Source of the DNA: a virus
IMG/VR virus record: IMGVR_UViG_3300013102_000017
Coordinates: 1-42,970 of that record
Length of the DNA stretch: 42,970 nt
Direction: 5' to 3' (one strand)
Shown here: piece after piece, positions 23,245-31,397 of the stretch
Layout of the letters: each line of letters starts with the position of its first letter
Numbering within the stretch: the stretch's first letter is position 1
Notes under the pieces: model-generated
Told to the model about the DNA's origin: nothing
Databases searched by the model: none
The model's input: the letters and a program-made list of their open reading frames with translations, nothing else
Position numbers and translations under genes: made by a program

Positions 23245-25349
23245 TGGCAACATTGACGATTAACGGCCAGAAAGTCACGGTTGACGATAGTTTCCGAAAC
23301 CTTCCTCCTGACCAGCAAGAGGCGACCGTTAACGAGATTGCCGCAAGCCTTGGTTCTAAATCTGAGGCGAAACCAAGCGGTCCAAATCTTGATGAGTATT
23401 ACTCGTCAGGAATATATTCAGGTGCCTACAACCCACTAGGCCCAATCGCAAAGACCGTCGATGCTTTCGCCACAAATGCGCAATCCGCTCCATTATTTGG
23501 GTGGGGAGATGAGGCTGTAGGTGGTCTTTCAGTTCTGGGTGGCGGAGATTACCAGAATAACACTAATGCAGTTCGCTCAAGAGAAGAGCAGCTATCGAAT
23601 AGCAACCCCATTGCTTCCACAGCAGGGACGATTGCCGGTAGCGCCTTAACTGCAGGCGGCTTGTCTCAGGCCGGTGTTCTGCCATCGGGAATGTTGCCGC
23701 AGGGCGCATCGCTGCTGTCTCGTGTAGGCGTGGGTGCTGGTGAAGGATTTGGTCTGGGCGCTCTTCAGGGGGCAGGAACCGGAGAGGGTGATGGTAGTGT
23801 AGAAAACGCACTGTATAACGGTGCCATCGGCGCTGTTGCTGGCGGCGCTCTTCCTGCCGTGGCTCAAGGCATATCGTCTGGATATCGTTCTATTGCGGAT
23901 ATGCTGGCGCGTAACAATGCGGCGAATGCAGCCGGAACAACGCCGGAAGTGGCATCCAATCTGGCGCATATCCTTGCCGCAGATGGATCTCTTGGCCCGC
24001 AAGGGCTAAACAACATGCAGGCTGCAGGTCGTGAGGCGATGCTTGCCGACGCCGGACCCAACGCCCGTCAGGTTCTTGACCGCAACATCCAGCGCGGAGG
24101 TCAAGGCGGGGTTCTTGCGAGGGATCGTATTGACGCCAGGGTTGGTAGAGATGCACAAGCCTTAACGGATGTTTTGGACACGACCCTTGGTTCTCCGCAG
24201 GGGCTGACTTCTGCCGGATCTTCCATCCGTCAGGGTACGGCGGCAGCTCGTGGGAATACCTATGATGCAGCTTATGCAGCGCCAATTAATTATGCAGACC
24301 CTCGTGGCGTGGCTATTGAGGATATGGTTAAAAATCGCGTTCCTCGCTCAGCCATCGCCAAAGCAAATGAGTTGATGCGCGTCGAAGGCCTTAAATCTCA
24401 GCAAATCAAGGCAAACTTTGCAGATGACGGGACTGTAACCTTTGAAACGCTACCTGACGTTCGCCAGCTTGATTACATTACTCGCGGACTGAATGATGTC
24501 GCCAGTGAGGCAGACGGCGCGGGAGCGATGGGCGGCACAACAGCAGTAGGCCGAGCTTATGGGGATCTGTCCAAGGAACTTCGCGGCAATCTCAGGGATC
24601 TTGTTCCAGAGTACGGCACCGCACTCGATACGGCATCGGACGCCATATCTCAGTCCAAAGCTTTGAAGCTAGGGGCGAATATCCTTTCCCCCTCGTCTAC
24701 GATGGATGATATTGCCATCGCTACGCAAGGCATGTCCGCTTCGGAACGAACGGCCTTGAAGCAGGGCATTCGCTCTAATATTGAGAACCGCGTGGCAAAC
24801 GTCACAAGGACCGTTAAGGATGGCGACACAGACGCACGTGAGGCCATAAAGGCCATCAAAGATCTGTCCAGCCGCGCCAATCGAGAAAAGGTTGCATCGG
24901 CCATCGGCGCTGATGACGCGAAGACCCTTTTCGATGAAGTTGACCGCGTTTCAAAGTCTTTCGATCTTCGAGCTTCCGTTGCTGATAATTCAGCGACATA
25001 TGCGAGGCAAGCCGCAGACAAAATGTTGACTGACATTAACGCGCCTGGGCCTCTAGGGAAACTCCAGCGTGGAGAGCCTTTGAAGGCGGGTAAGTCTGTT
25101 GCACAAATTCTTACCAATACGACGCCCGAAGCGGATCTCCTCAGAGAGGACGCTTTGTCGGCACAGATCGTTGATCTTCTAACTCGCCCCTCACAGCAGG
25201 CAATTCCAGCTTTCCAGGCGATGCAGAATTACCAAGGTCAGACGATTGCAAATCAAGCAAGGGCCAACCGGATTGCTGAATTGCTCTTGAGCGCAAGGTC
25301 TGGCGTTTATCCCAGCGCGCCGCTCCTAAGAGGAGACAGAAAACGATGA
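23244..25349 (+). CDS. Large internal virion protein
   Basis: 701 residues. The N-terminus reads GQKVTVDDSFRNLPPDQQ and then EATVNEIA, a short segment also seen at the start of other phage virion proteins. A glycine/alanine-rich, weakly hydrophobic region (about 135-205) could insert into a membrane, followed by a long helical part. By order it corresponds to the last ejection protein. A homing endonuclease gene follows on the other strand. Confidence 0.7.
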   Translation: MATLTINGQKVTVDDSFRNLPPDQQEATVNEIAASLGSKSEAKPSGPNLDEYYSSGIYSGAYNPLGPIAKTVDAFATNAQSAPLFGWGDEAVGGLSVLGGGDYQNNTNAVRSREEQLSNSNPIASTAGTIAGSALTAGGLSQAGVLPSGMLPQGASLLSRVGVGAGEGFGLGALQGAGTGEGDGSVENALYNGAIGAVAGGALPAVAQGISSGYRSIADMLARNNAANAAGTTPEVASNLAHILAADGSLGPQGLNNMQAAGREAMLADAGPNARQVLDRNIQRGGQGGVLARDRIDARVGRDAQALTDVLDTTLGSPQGLTSAGSSIRQGTAAARGNTYDAAYAAPINYADPRGVAIEDMVKNRVPRSAIAKANELMRVEGLKSQQIKANFADDGTVTFETLPDVRQLDYITRGLNDVASEADGAGAMGGTTAVGRAYGDLSKELRGNLRDLVPEYGTALDTASDAISQSKALKLGANILSPSSTMDDIAIATQGMSASERTALKQGIRSNIENRVANVTRTVKDGDTDAREAIKAIKDLSSRANREKVASAIGADDAKTLFDEVDRVSKSFDLRASVADNSATYARQAADKMLTDINAPGPLGKLQRGEPLKAGKSVAQILTNTTPEADLLREDALSAQIVDLLTRPSQQAIPAFQAMQNYQGQTIANQARANRIAELLLSARSGVYPSAPLLRGDRKR

Positions 25350-25467
25350 AGCCGCACAAAAAAACAAACGGGACGACGGAAATATTTTCTGATAAATCTT
25401 TCATGAGAAAGATAAGCGGAATTATTAGAATGGCCGCAATGGCATTGGAAACAAAGTTAACCTTCAA
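25141..25467 (-). CDS. Doubtful antisense ORF with two hydrophobic segments
   Basis: 108 residues, TTG start overlapping the end of the HNH gene. The first ~52 residues have two clear hydrophobic stretches, but the rest is antisense to the 3' end of the virion-protein gene. It could be a small membrane gene carried with the endonuclease or pure chance. Confidence 0.25.
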   Translation of the reverse strand: MKVNFVSNAIAAILIIPLIFLMKDLSENISVVPFVFLCGFIVFCLLLGAARWDKRQTLRSRAIQQSGWPLLDLQSSDLGNSASPGKLELPAVRGELEDQRSVPTKRPL

Positions 25468-25924
25468 AAGAGTGCGCCCATCTTTTGCCAGTTTTAATTC
25501 GGGATATCTGGTACTGCCCTACTCCGAAAACCTTAGCAAGTTCGGTTCCGCTCATGTTAGATGAACGAATAAAGGAAACGTCATCCTCTGTGATTTTGGA
25601 CATTGGGCTAGATTCGCCAAACCGGTGCCGTCTTTTTTCGCGCATATCTCTGTTGTTGTCGGCTCTAGTTCCTTTGAAAAGGTGCTCAGGATTAACGCAG
25701 GGCCTTACGTCGCACTTATGGCAAACTACTTCTTCATCTGAAAGGTCACCGCAAAATATGCGGTATGATTCTCGATGGGCAGCTACGTGCTTCCCATCCT
25801 TCCATATTCCTCCGTACCCTGTAGACATCTTTGCGCCAGTAAAAATCCAGCAGCCGTTTTCATCCACAAGGATCTTAGATAGAATGCGTTCTTTAGTCGG
25901 AACTGGTTTTCGCCCACCTGGCAT
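25457..25924 (-). CDS. HNH homing endonuclease with C-terminal HTH
   Basis: 155 residues from ATG 25924 (GAGG 9 bases upstream; a TTG start at 25933 is possible). The HNH region has the pattern CWIFTGAKMSTGYG, AHRESYRIF, VVCHKCDVRPCVNPEHL and GTRADNNRDM, the I-HmuI-like group. C-terminal SKITEDDVSFIRSS and ELAKVFGVGQYQISRI is a helix-turn-helix used for site recognition. It lies antisense in the late operon, between an internal-protein gene and the tail fibre, as mobile homing genes often do. Confidence 0.88.
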   Translation of the reverse strand: MPGGRKPVPTKERILSKILVDENGCWIFTGAKMSTGYGGIWKDGKHVAAHRESYRIFCGDLSDEEVVCHKCDVRPCVNPEHLFKGTRADNNRDMREKRRHRFGESSPMSKITEDDVSFIRSSNMSGTELAKVFGVGQYQISRIKTGKRWAHSFEG

Positions 25925-25961
25925 TGTAAACAACCTCGTTATTCATCAAGGAGAATAACAC

Positions 25962-27383
25962 ATGTGCCCTGATGATAGCAACGGCAACTACACAGTTCCA
26001 TCAGGGACTCTTGTAAACACTGGCGACACGGTTCTTCCGTCGCAGCATAATCCATGGGCAAACGATAGCTCTACAGCTATTTCCAACCGTTTTAGCAAAG
26101 ACGGTCGCGCTCCTGCTACCGGAAATTGGAACCTTAATGGATTCCGCATCACTCAGCTTGGAACCCCTTCTGCTGCTGGAGACGCCACGACTAAAACTTA
26201 CGTCGATACTGCAATTACTGCAGTAAACAGTTCACAGCCAAAAATCGAGAATCTTGCAGCAAACCGGCTTGCATTGGCGGCTGATAAAGGAACGTCTTTC
26301 CGTTTTTCTGGTAATAGAACCCTCACATTCCAGCCCGCCGCAACTCTCGGCCCTAACTGGTGGTGTGAGGTTTGGTCCAAGAGCGGCGTCGTCACGCTAG
26401 ATCCTGACTCCGCGGAGACCATTGAAGGATCGGCAACAATGCTTATCCAAACAGGAGAGCGTTGTATTGTCTTTTGCACTGGAACCCTGTTTTACGCAAT
26501 TACAGCTTCAACATCGTACTCCGGTCCTCAGCTTCAGGGCTATTACTTCGGTCTTGGCCTGACGACTGCAGCCGATGCGGCCAACGATATCACTGTAGCA
26601 ACGGGTGCTGCCGCTTCCGACACTACCAATTACGACCTCATGCAGCTTACGTCTGCCATCACCAAGCAGATTGATGCGGCGTGGGCGGTAGGTAACAATG
26701 CAGGCGGCCTCGATACCGGTTCTGTTGGTAACAACACCTATTACATCTGGCTTATCCGCCGTCCTGATACGGGGGTAGTGGACGCCTTGTACTCACTGTC
26801 TTCGACAGCGCCGACGATGCCAGCGAATTATACACAGAAGCGGCTGATCGGGCAGGTCACGCGGACAAGCGCGACAAATGGGCCTGTAGTCTCCCGCTTG
26901 CTAACGGGCCAGCAGTATTACGGGGACTTCTCGCTCAGCACAGCAACGACTGATATACTCAGCGTCATCCCGTCTAATGCCGTATCTGTCCAGTTTATTT
27001 TGAATAACGCTGTTCCTAGCGCAACAGCGCAATTGCTGCTTCAGGCCGTTACCGGAACTAATACTATCGTCAGTTCTGGCTATGCGTCTATTTCGGCAGG
27101 CATATCTTCAGGTGGCGCCCAAACAGCCACAAATACTTCTGGATGGCTTCTGGATTACTCAACAACTCTAGGCGTAGCCCGAAGAGATGGAATTGTTCGT
27201 TTGATCCGACGAACCCCATCTACCAACCTCTGGTATATTGAAGGGTCCGTCCAAGGGTCCACACAGGTTTCAGAAGAAAGTGGTTACAACAGCCTTGGTG
27301 CGGCGTTGACTGGTGTTCGATTAACTACAGTAGCGGGTACTGCCACACTTTCCGGCGCAGTGTCTGTTTTCATAACAACGTAA
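25962..27383 (+). CDS. Tail fibre / receptor-binding protein
   Basis: 473 residues with AAGGAGA upstream. N-terminal RFSKDGRAPATGNWNLNGF, then DATTKTYVDTA, is a common phage tail-fibre repeat type that attaches to the tail. The rest is beta-rich with T, S, G and A, as in fibre shafts and tips, and ends in SGAVSVFITT. It probably determines the host receptor. Confidence 0.8.
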   Translation: MCPDDSNGNYTVPSGTLVNTGDTVLPSQHNPWANDSSTAISNRFSKDGRAPATGNWNLNGFRITQLGTPSAAGDATTKTYVDTAITAVNSSQPKIENLAANRLALAADKGTSFRFSGNRTLTFQPAATLGPNWWCEVWSKSGVVTLDPDSAETIEGSATMLIQTGERCIVFCTGTLFYAITASTSYSGPQLQGYYFGLGLTTAADAANDITVATGAAASDTTNYDLMQLTSAITKQIDAAWAVGNNAGGLDTGSVGNNTYYIWLIRRPDTGVVDALYSLSSTAPTMPANYTQKRLIGQVTRTSATNGPVVSRLLTGQQYYGDFSLSTATTDILSVIPSNAVSVQFILNNAVPSATAQLLLQAVTGTNTIVSSGYASISAGISSGGAQTATNTSGWLLDYSTTLGVARRDGIVRLIRRTPSTNLWYIEGSVQGSTQVSEESGYNSLGAALTGVRLTTVAGTATLSGAVSVFITT

Positions 27384-27398
27384 AACAAGGAGCTAAAA

Positions 27399-27593
27399 AT
27401 GATCCTCAAAGATCCAACAACTGATATCGAGTACGAGACCATTGGCGATCCCATATTGGTCGATGTAGGGGCAGGTTATCCAAATCTTTCCTACCTGGTA
27501 AAATTGGCCACGGACCCAGGCACCGAAGCCACGCACCGCCTGCGGCTTGTCGCTTTTGCCATAGCGGAAGAGTTGCCGTCAGAGGAGCCATAA
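27399..27593 (+). CDS. Small protein after the tail fibre, unknown function
   Basis: 64 residues, AAGGAG ribosome site. Acidic. Position suggests a fibre-associated protein; no family recognised. Confidence 0.6.
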   Translation: MILKDPTTDIEYETIGDPILVDVGAGYPNLSYLVKLATDPGTEATHRLRLVAFAIAEELPSEEP

Positions 27594-27594
27594 T

Positions 27595-28026
27595 GTGATC
27601 CTCCGCTACGTCCTCTACTGGCCCGTCAATCTCGTGCTGGTGCTTCTGGCTTATATCCTGTCCCCATTTCTCGCTTTATGGTCGATGAAATATGGACCTG
27701 TCCTCCCCGGAAAGTGGCGCTGGTTCTCTACCTTGAATGGCACACTAGACGGCGGCATTGAACAGCACGTCCCAGGGTTCGACACGAACGCCAAGGGCTT
27801 CAAACTCTGGTGGCAACGTACACGCTGGACGTGGCGCAATCCCTGCAATGGCTGGCAGTCTGAGCTATTGGGGATTAAGAGCATTGACCAAGGCTTCACG
27901 GTCAAGAAAGACATTCCGCTGTTTGGCAAGTTTTATCTCAAGCTTTGGATGGGTTATAACCCAAACAAGCGCGGTGGCAACTACTACCCCTACATGTTCC
28001 AGTTCGCTCCTAAGAGGAAAGCCTGA
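27595..28026 (+). CDS. Membrane-anchored phage protein, unknown function
   Basis: 143 residues, GTG start one base after the previous stop, with GAGGAG upstream. One N-terminal hydrophobic segment (about 4-28), then a tryptophan-rich part (KLWWQRTRWTWRNPCNGWQ). Similar W-rich proteins near phage lysis genes belong to an uncharacterised family (perhaps DUF7338; uncertain). It precedes the lysin. Confidence 0.6.
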   Translation: MILRYVLYWPVNLVLVLLAYILSPFLALWSMKYGPVLPGKWRWFSTLNGTLDGGIEQHVPGFDTNAKGFKLWWQRTRWTWRNPCNGWQSELLGIKSIDQGFTVKKDIPLFGKFYLKLWMGYNPNKRGGNYYPYMFQFAPKRKA

Positions 28027-28880
28027 TGGCTATTAACCAGTTTCAAAAAAGCTTGCAGAAAGTCCTCCTCCATGAAGGAGGCTACGTAAACCATCCGAAA
28101 GATCCTGGCGGCGCTACCAACAAAGGCGTCACTCAGAAGGTTTATGACGATTATCGTTCTGGGAAGGGTCTGAAGCAACGTTCCGTCAAAAGCCTCGAAG
28201 ATGACGAACTAGAAGAAATTTATCGGGTTCGGTATTGGTCTCTCATCAAGGGCGATTCATTGCCTGCTGGCGTCTCCTACGTTGTTTTTGATGGCGCTGT
28301 GAATTCCGGGGTAGCTCAGTCCGTAAAGTGGCTGCAGCGCGCCGTAGGAACTAACCCTGATGGCGTCATGGGTCCAGCGACTATCAATGCCGTTAAGGAT
28401 TGGAAGAATTACGACAACCTTATCGATAAAATCTGTGACCGGCGCTTGGCATTTCTCAAGGCTCTTAAGACTTGGCCGACATTCGGGAAGGGATGGCAGT
28501 CGCGAGTTGAGCAGGTCCGCGCTGTAGGCAAGGCATGGGCGGACGGTGATGTTTCTCCTGAGCCAACCAAGCTCTTTGATTCCGATGCGGCGGCGAAAGC
28601 CCGGTTGTCCGATGCAAAGTCTGCGCCTCCTGTGTCTGCTGGTGATGCAGCCGCTGGTGTAGGTGGTGGCGGCTTTGGTGTCGGATTGCTTCTGGACCAG
28701 GCGAAAGACCAGCTAATGCCTTTCTCAGGGCAGAATACGGCAATCGATAAACTGATTTCCATCGTCATCATTGCTTCACTCGTGATTGGCGTTGGTGGCC
28801 TCGCATATCGCTTCTATGCGGCCTATAAGAAGAAGCAACGCGCTGAAGCCCTCAACATTGAGACGAAACCGAATGTTTAG
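28026..28880 (+). CDS. Endolysin: GH108-type N-acetylmuramidase with C-terminal membrane segment
   Basis: 284 residues. The N-terminal catalytic domain (about 8-90) has LLHEGGYVNHPKDPGGATNK with the catalytic Glu of the EGGY motif; the following peptidoglycan-binding part (about 92-175) has VFDGAVNSGVAQSVKWLQRA and PDGVMGPATI. A linker rich in A, S and G leads to a hydrophobic segment (about 240-265) and a basic tail. It cleaves the glycan backbone. A C-terminal anchor is unusual for a soluble lysin and may hold it in the inner membrane. The gene overlaps the i-spanin gene. Confidence 0.85.
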   Translation: MAINQFQKSLQKVLLHEGGYVNHPKDPGGATNKGVTQKVYDDYRSGKGLKQRSVKSLEDDELEEIYRVRYWSLIKGDSLPAGVSYVVFDGAVNSGVAQSVKWLQRAVGTNPDGVMGPATINAVKDWKNYDNLIDKICDRRLAFLKALKTWPTFGKGWQSRVEQVRAVGKAWADGDVSPEPTKLFDSDAAAKARLSDAKSAPPVSAGDAAAGVGGGGFGVGLLLDQAKDQLMPFSGQNTAIDKLISIVIIASLVIGVGGLAYRFYAAYKKKQRAEALNIETKPNV

Positions 28881-29187
28881 CTTCCTGACTGGCGACGTCT
28901 TTAAAATGATCGGGGTAGGCGTCATATGCGCCTTCCTCTTCGGAACTGGAGGTTACTTTTACGGGAAGAGAGAGGGGAAACTCCAGGCGGCGACCCAAGC
29001 CTTAGAGCGATCTGTAACCGTGCTTCGTGACAGGAATAAGATAGATGAGAACGTCACTGCTTCTGATTCTTCCGCTTTGTGCGCTGATTTCTTCGTGCCA
29101 GACAGCGCGGACTACAGCGAATGTATGCGACGGTTGGAAGAAACTAACACCAAGCCCGTCAACGGCAGCGACAATCATTCAAACTGA
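28873..29187 (+). CDS. Inner-membrane spanin (Rz-like)
   Basis: 104 residues from ATG 28873, overlapping the lysin stop. N-terminal membrane segment (about 10-28), then a helical periplasmic region (KREGKLQAATQALERSVTVL) with cysteines near 70 and 84. It works with the o-spanin encoded in another frame inside its 3' part to fuse inner and outer membranes in the last step of lysis. Confidence 0.8.
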   Translation: MFSFLTGDVFKMIGVGVICAFLFGTGGYFYGKREGKLQAATQALERSVTVLRDRNKIDENVTASDSSALCADFFVPDSADYSECMRRLEETNTKPVNGSDNHSN

Positions 29188-29251
29188 TCGTCCATTTGCC
29201 AATCAGGTCGCCGCCCATAACCGGTTCGGCAATTCACAGAAATGCTGGTAA
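29045..29251 (+). CDS. Outer-membrane spanin lipoprotein (Rz1-like), embedded in the i-spanin gene
   Basis: 68 residues starting inside the i-spanin gene in another frame. Signal peptide MRTSLLLILPLCALISS with lipobox LISSC (Cys18), so it is lipidated and anchored in the outer membrane. Mature part has a PSPST segment and ends KCW. The embedded, alternative-frame pair is a well-known spanin layout. Confidence 0.82.
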   Translation: MRTSLLLILPLCALISSCQTARTTANVCDGWKKLTPSPSTAATIIQTDRPFANQVAAHNRFGNSQKCW

Positions 29252-29361
29252 AGCTCAAGACATATATGAGCATAGGCGAACTTGGCAGGCTCTTCAGCGT
29301 TGGAATAGTCTGCTTCGCCTTAGGACTTCTTTCTGGCTTATATATCAACAGTTTGATATAA
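29242..29361 (+). CDS. Tiny single-span membrane protein
   Basis: 39 residues, start overlapping the Rz1-like stop. One hydrophobic segment (VGIVCFALGLLSGLYI). It may be a holin-type or lysis-tuning peptide by position. Confidence 0.45.
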   Translation: MLVKLKTYMSIGELGRLFSVGIVCFALGLLSGLYINSLI

Positions 29362-29395
29362 CCCATTTGAATTAGAAATAGCGGTGCTTCATGAA

Positions 29396-29674
29396 ATGCC
29401 AGACTCAATTATAGGCAAGGCCGGAGAGCAATTTCTGACAGGTGGGGCTGGTGCGGGCTATGCACTGGCTCTTCTTTTTGCCTGTGCTATTATATGGCTG
29501 GTAAACCGCTTGCTAAAGTCTCAGGACGCGCTGATAGCGGCAAAGGACGAGCATAGAGCAGACGTTACCAAATATGCTGCCCTGAGTGAATCCTTGAAGA
29601 ATGCCATGAATTCCATGGTTGAGAATAATAAGTCAATTCTCGACGCATACAGAGATGAAAGGCGCAGGCAGTGA
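29396..29674 (+). CDS. Membrane protein with coiled coil (holin candidate)
   Basis: 92 residues from ATG 29396 (GTG 29384 is possible). One strong hydrophobic segment (about 18-38, YALALLFACAIIWLVNRLL) and a charged helical tail. Size, location after lysin and spanins, and topology make it one holin candidate, but no family is recognised. Its stop overlaps the next GTG. Confidence 0.55.
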   Translation: MPDSIIGKAGEQFLTGGAGAGYALALLFACAIIWLVNRLLKSQDALIAAKDEHRADVTKYAALSESLKNAMNSMVENNKSILDAYRDERRRQ

Positions 29675-29862
29675 AATTGCTAGCCCGTCTCTTCAGTAGC
29701 CCTAAAAAAATATCCGATGAAATGGATAAGGATATAGCTGCGCATCAGGCAACCTTGCGGCAGAACGCTCAGGTTGTACAAAGTGGCGCGAGAGTGATAG
29801 AAAACATTAGTGGAGCCATGCGCATTATGATGGAGCTGGAACGTGAAAAAACTTCTAGGTAA
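29671..29862 (+). CDS. Small helical protein, unknown function
   Basis: 63 residues, GTG start coupled to the previous stop. Charged helix throughout, no membrane segment. Its end overlaps the next gene. Confidence 0.55.
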   Translation: MKLLARLFSSPKKISDEMDKDIAAHQATLRQNAQVVQSGARVIENISGAMRIMMELEREKTSR

Positions 29863-30622
29863 TCAGCTCCTTTTTGGAAGTTTGGTAGCGTTCACAATCT
29901 ATTGGACGCTCGGCCTAATCTTGCCTAATCCGATTATTTCCACAACCGCTTCACTGCTGCTTTTCATCGGTGGTTGCGTGTCCTCATGGAAATACGTTCC
30001 ACCCGCTTTCGAAATCGTCGCCCTGAACCGTAGAGTTGAAGACGTACAAAACGAGAGGGACTATTACCCTGTCTACGGATCGGCGCTCCTTGCTCTCGGA
30101 GCGGTCTACACTGGCCTGTTCGGTCTTACGTGGTCACTGACTTGGTGGTTTACCGGAACACAGCCAGATTGGTCAGGGACGGCTATCAGCGCGTTTGGCC
30201 GTGCATTGATGGCTGGTGGGTTTCTATTCCTGTTCCTTGGCCCTGCTGAGCCTCGTGACGGGCTTCGACTACCTAATGTAGCTTGGCTGGCGTTCGTCAT
30301 CTTCCTTTGCATCGCGGCTGCATTCCTGGCTGGCGTAAAGGTCGCCACCCCAGAAGACACCCAAACTTTCTTCAAGATCCACGGACGTAATATTGCGGCT
30401 TGCGATGCCTCTAATCCATACTGGATTTCCAGTTCAGGGCGCATTCACGGCCCTCTTTCCCCGTATCGCTGGCAGATAAAGCCCAAGCAGTGTTTCCCCA
30501 CTCAGCAAGCCGCTATTGACGCTGGATACCGCCCTATTGGTTGGGCTAAATCAGATGCTACGTTCCAAATGCTAAAACGATCAGCCACAGACAAGCAGCC
30601 CATGCCAGAAGCGAAAGAGTGA
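29843..30622 (+). CDS. Multi-span membrane protein, last gene of the late operon
   Basis: 259 residues, GTG start inside the previous gene's end. Hydrophobic segments at about 8-26, 33-50, 78-100, 115-132 and 148-166. The C-terminal part has a cysteine pair and FPTQQAAIDAGYRP near 225-238, which recalls small Ada-like/zinc domains but is not firmly one. Its last ~65 bases lie antisense to a tiny gene of the minus-strand cluster, so the two units converge and overlap. Confidence 0.6.
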   Translation: MKKLLGNQLLFGSLVAFTIYWTLGLILPNPIISTTASLLLFIGGCVSSWKYVPPAFEIVALNRRVEDVQNERDYYPVYGSALLALGAVYTGLFGLTWSLTWWFTGTQPDWSGTAISAFGRALMAGGFLFLFLGPAEPRDGLRLPNVAWLAFVIFLCIAAAFLAGVKVATPEDTQTFFKIHGRNIAACDASNPYWISSSGRIHGPLSPYRWQIKPKQCFPTQQAAIDAGYRPIGWAKSDATFQMLKRSATDKQPMPEAKE

Positions 30623-30656
30623 CGACTGCTATCATTCCATATCCGCGTGCTGTCAT
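30558..30656 (-). CDS. Tiny membrane protein at the end of the minus-strand cluster
   Basis: 32 residues, ATG coupled to the previous stop (TGATG) with GGGGAG upstream. Reads MTARGYGMIAVVTLSLLAWA and then a second hydrophobic part: a single long membrane helix. It partly overlaps the plus-strand gene end. Confidence 0.5.
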   Translation of the reverse strand: MTARGYGMIAVVTLSLLAWAACLWLIVLAFGT

Positions 30657-30745
30657 CACAATCTCCCCGTAAAGTACAGATACACCACAATAGGAATACA
30701 CAGGCATAAGCCTATAATGAAACGGTTGAAGGTGTGGTTAAACAT
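30656..30745 (-). CDS. Tiny single-span membrane protein
   Basis: 29 residues, ATG overlapping the previous stop. MFNHTFNRF, then IIGLCLCIPIVVYLYF, a clear membrane helix. Coupled on both sides, which supports real translation. Confidence 0.5.
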   Translation of the reverse strand: MFNHTFNRFIIGLCLCIPIVVYLYFTGRL

Positions 30746-31007
30746 TCAAAGGGTCTTTCGCGTATATTTCTCCATGGTCATCATCGTGGAGCCAAGAAGA
30801 AGCTTCCGCTATTGAGCAATTGAATGTGCTTGGTGCGTATGTATTTCTACCATCAGCGTATCTACGCGCCATCCACCATATTTCTCTAACGATTTTCCTG
30901 GCCTGCTTCATGTCATCGTACATTTTCCAAATCTGGCAGGATGAACAATCCTTGTCGTATTCAGGGCAACGCTCGCCCCAATCCTTGATGATTTCTTCTT
31001 CAGTCAC
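30738..31007 (-). CDS. Small early protein with Cys pair, unknown function
   Basis: 89 residues, GTG start overlapping the mini-lipoprotein stop. Three cysteines within 10 residues (CPEYDKDCSSC at 14-24). No family recognised. Confidence 0.6.
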   Translation of the reverse strand: MTEEEIIKDWGERCPEYDKDCSSCQIWKMYDDMKQARKIVREIWWMARRYADGRNTYAPSTFNCSIAEASSWLHDDDHGEIYAKDPLNV

Positions 31008-31113
31008 ACGCCTTCTCCCTCACACATACAGCTTCGTACAGATCCTTCTCAGTCCATTCCCTAGAAGACTGACAACCGGATATTAATAGGCTTAGGAGGA
31101 TGATGTATCTCAC
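31000..31113 (-). CDS. Mini-lipoprotein
   Basis: 37 residues, GTG start overlapping the upstream stop and stop overlapping the downstream GTG. MRYIILLSLLISGCQSSREW: signal peptide with lipobox L-I-S-G-C, then a short mature tail of about 24 residues with two cysteines. Small phage lipoproteins in other systems (such as T5 Llp) block receptors against superinfection; the same role here is a guess. Too short for standard ORF cut-offs. Confidence 0.65.
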   Translation of the reverse strand: MRYIILLSLLISGCQSSREWTEKDLYEAVCVREKACD

Positions 31114-31397
31114 TTTGGCGGCTCCGGTAGTGGCATCCAGTGTGTCGGTTCTTTACTGAGAACAAGCCAATCTTTAGGACCCCTTAACCAATTCATAAAT
31201 CTGCTTTCTGTTTCTAAATGATAAACGGACCAATATCCGTCAATAAATCTAACAACCGCATTTTTTGATCCATAAACAAGCACCAAAATTGCCGTTCCGT
31301 CTTTTGGAGCTGTTTCGATAGGTTCCCACTGCGAAAGCTCGGGGATGTGGGTAAGGTTAACGAAATCCGTCACCTTGTCGTTTCCATCAAACTTCAT
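31110..31397 (-). CDS. DUF551-like protein
   Basis: 95 residues with WEPIETAPKDGTAILVLV and a C-terminal THWMPLPEPPK, the DUF551-type layout. A second, shorter member is at 34119-34328. Such proteins are frequent in phage early operons; role unknown. Confidence 0.7.
   Translation of the reverse strand: MKFDGNDKVTDFVNLTHIPELSQWEPIETAPKDGTAILVLVYGSKNAVVRFIDGYWSVYHLETESRFMNWLRGPKDWLVLSKEPTHWMPLPEPPK

Noticed and set aside
25346-25564. 72-residue plus-strand ORF after the internal virion protein
   Set aside because: Its second half is antisense to the HNH gene; probably chance or a broken remnant, no recognisable product.
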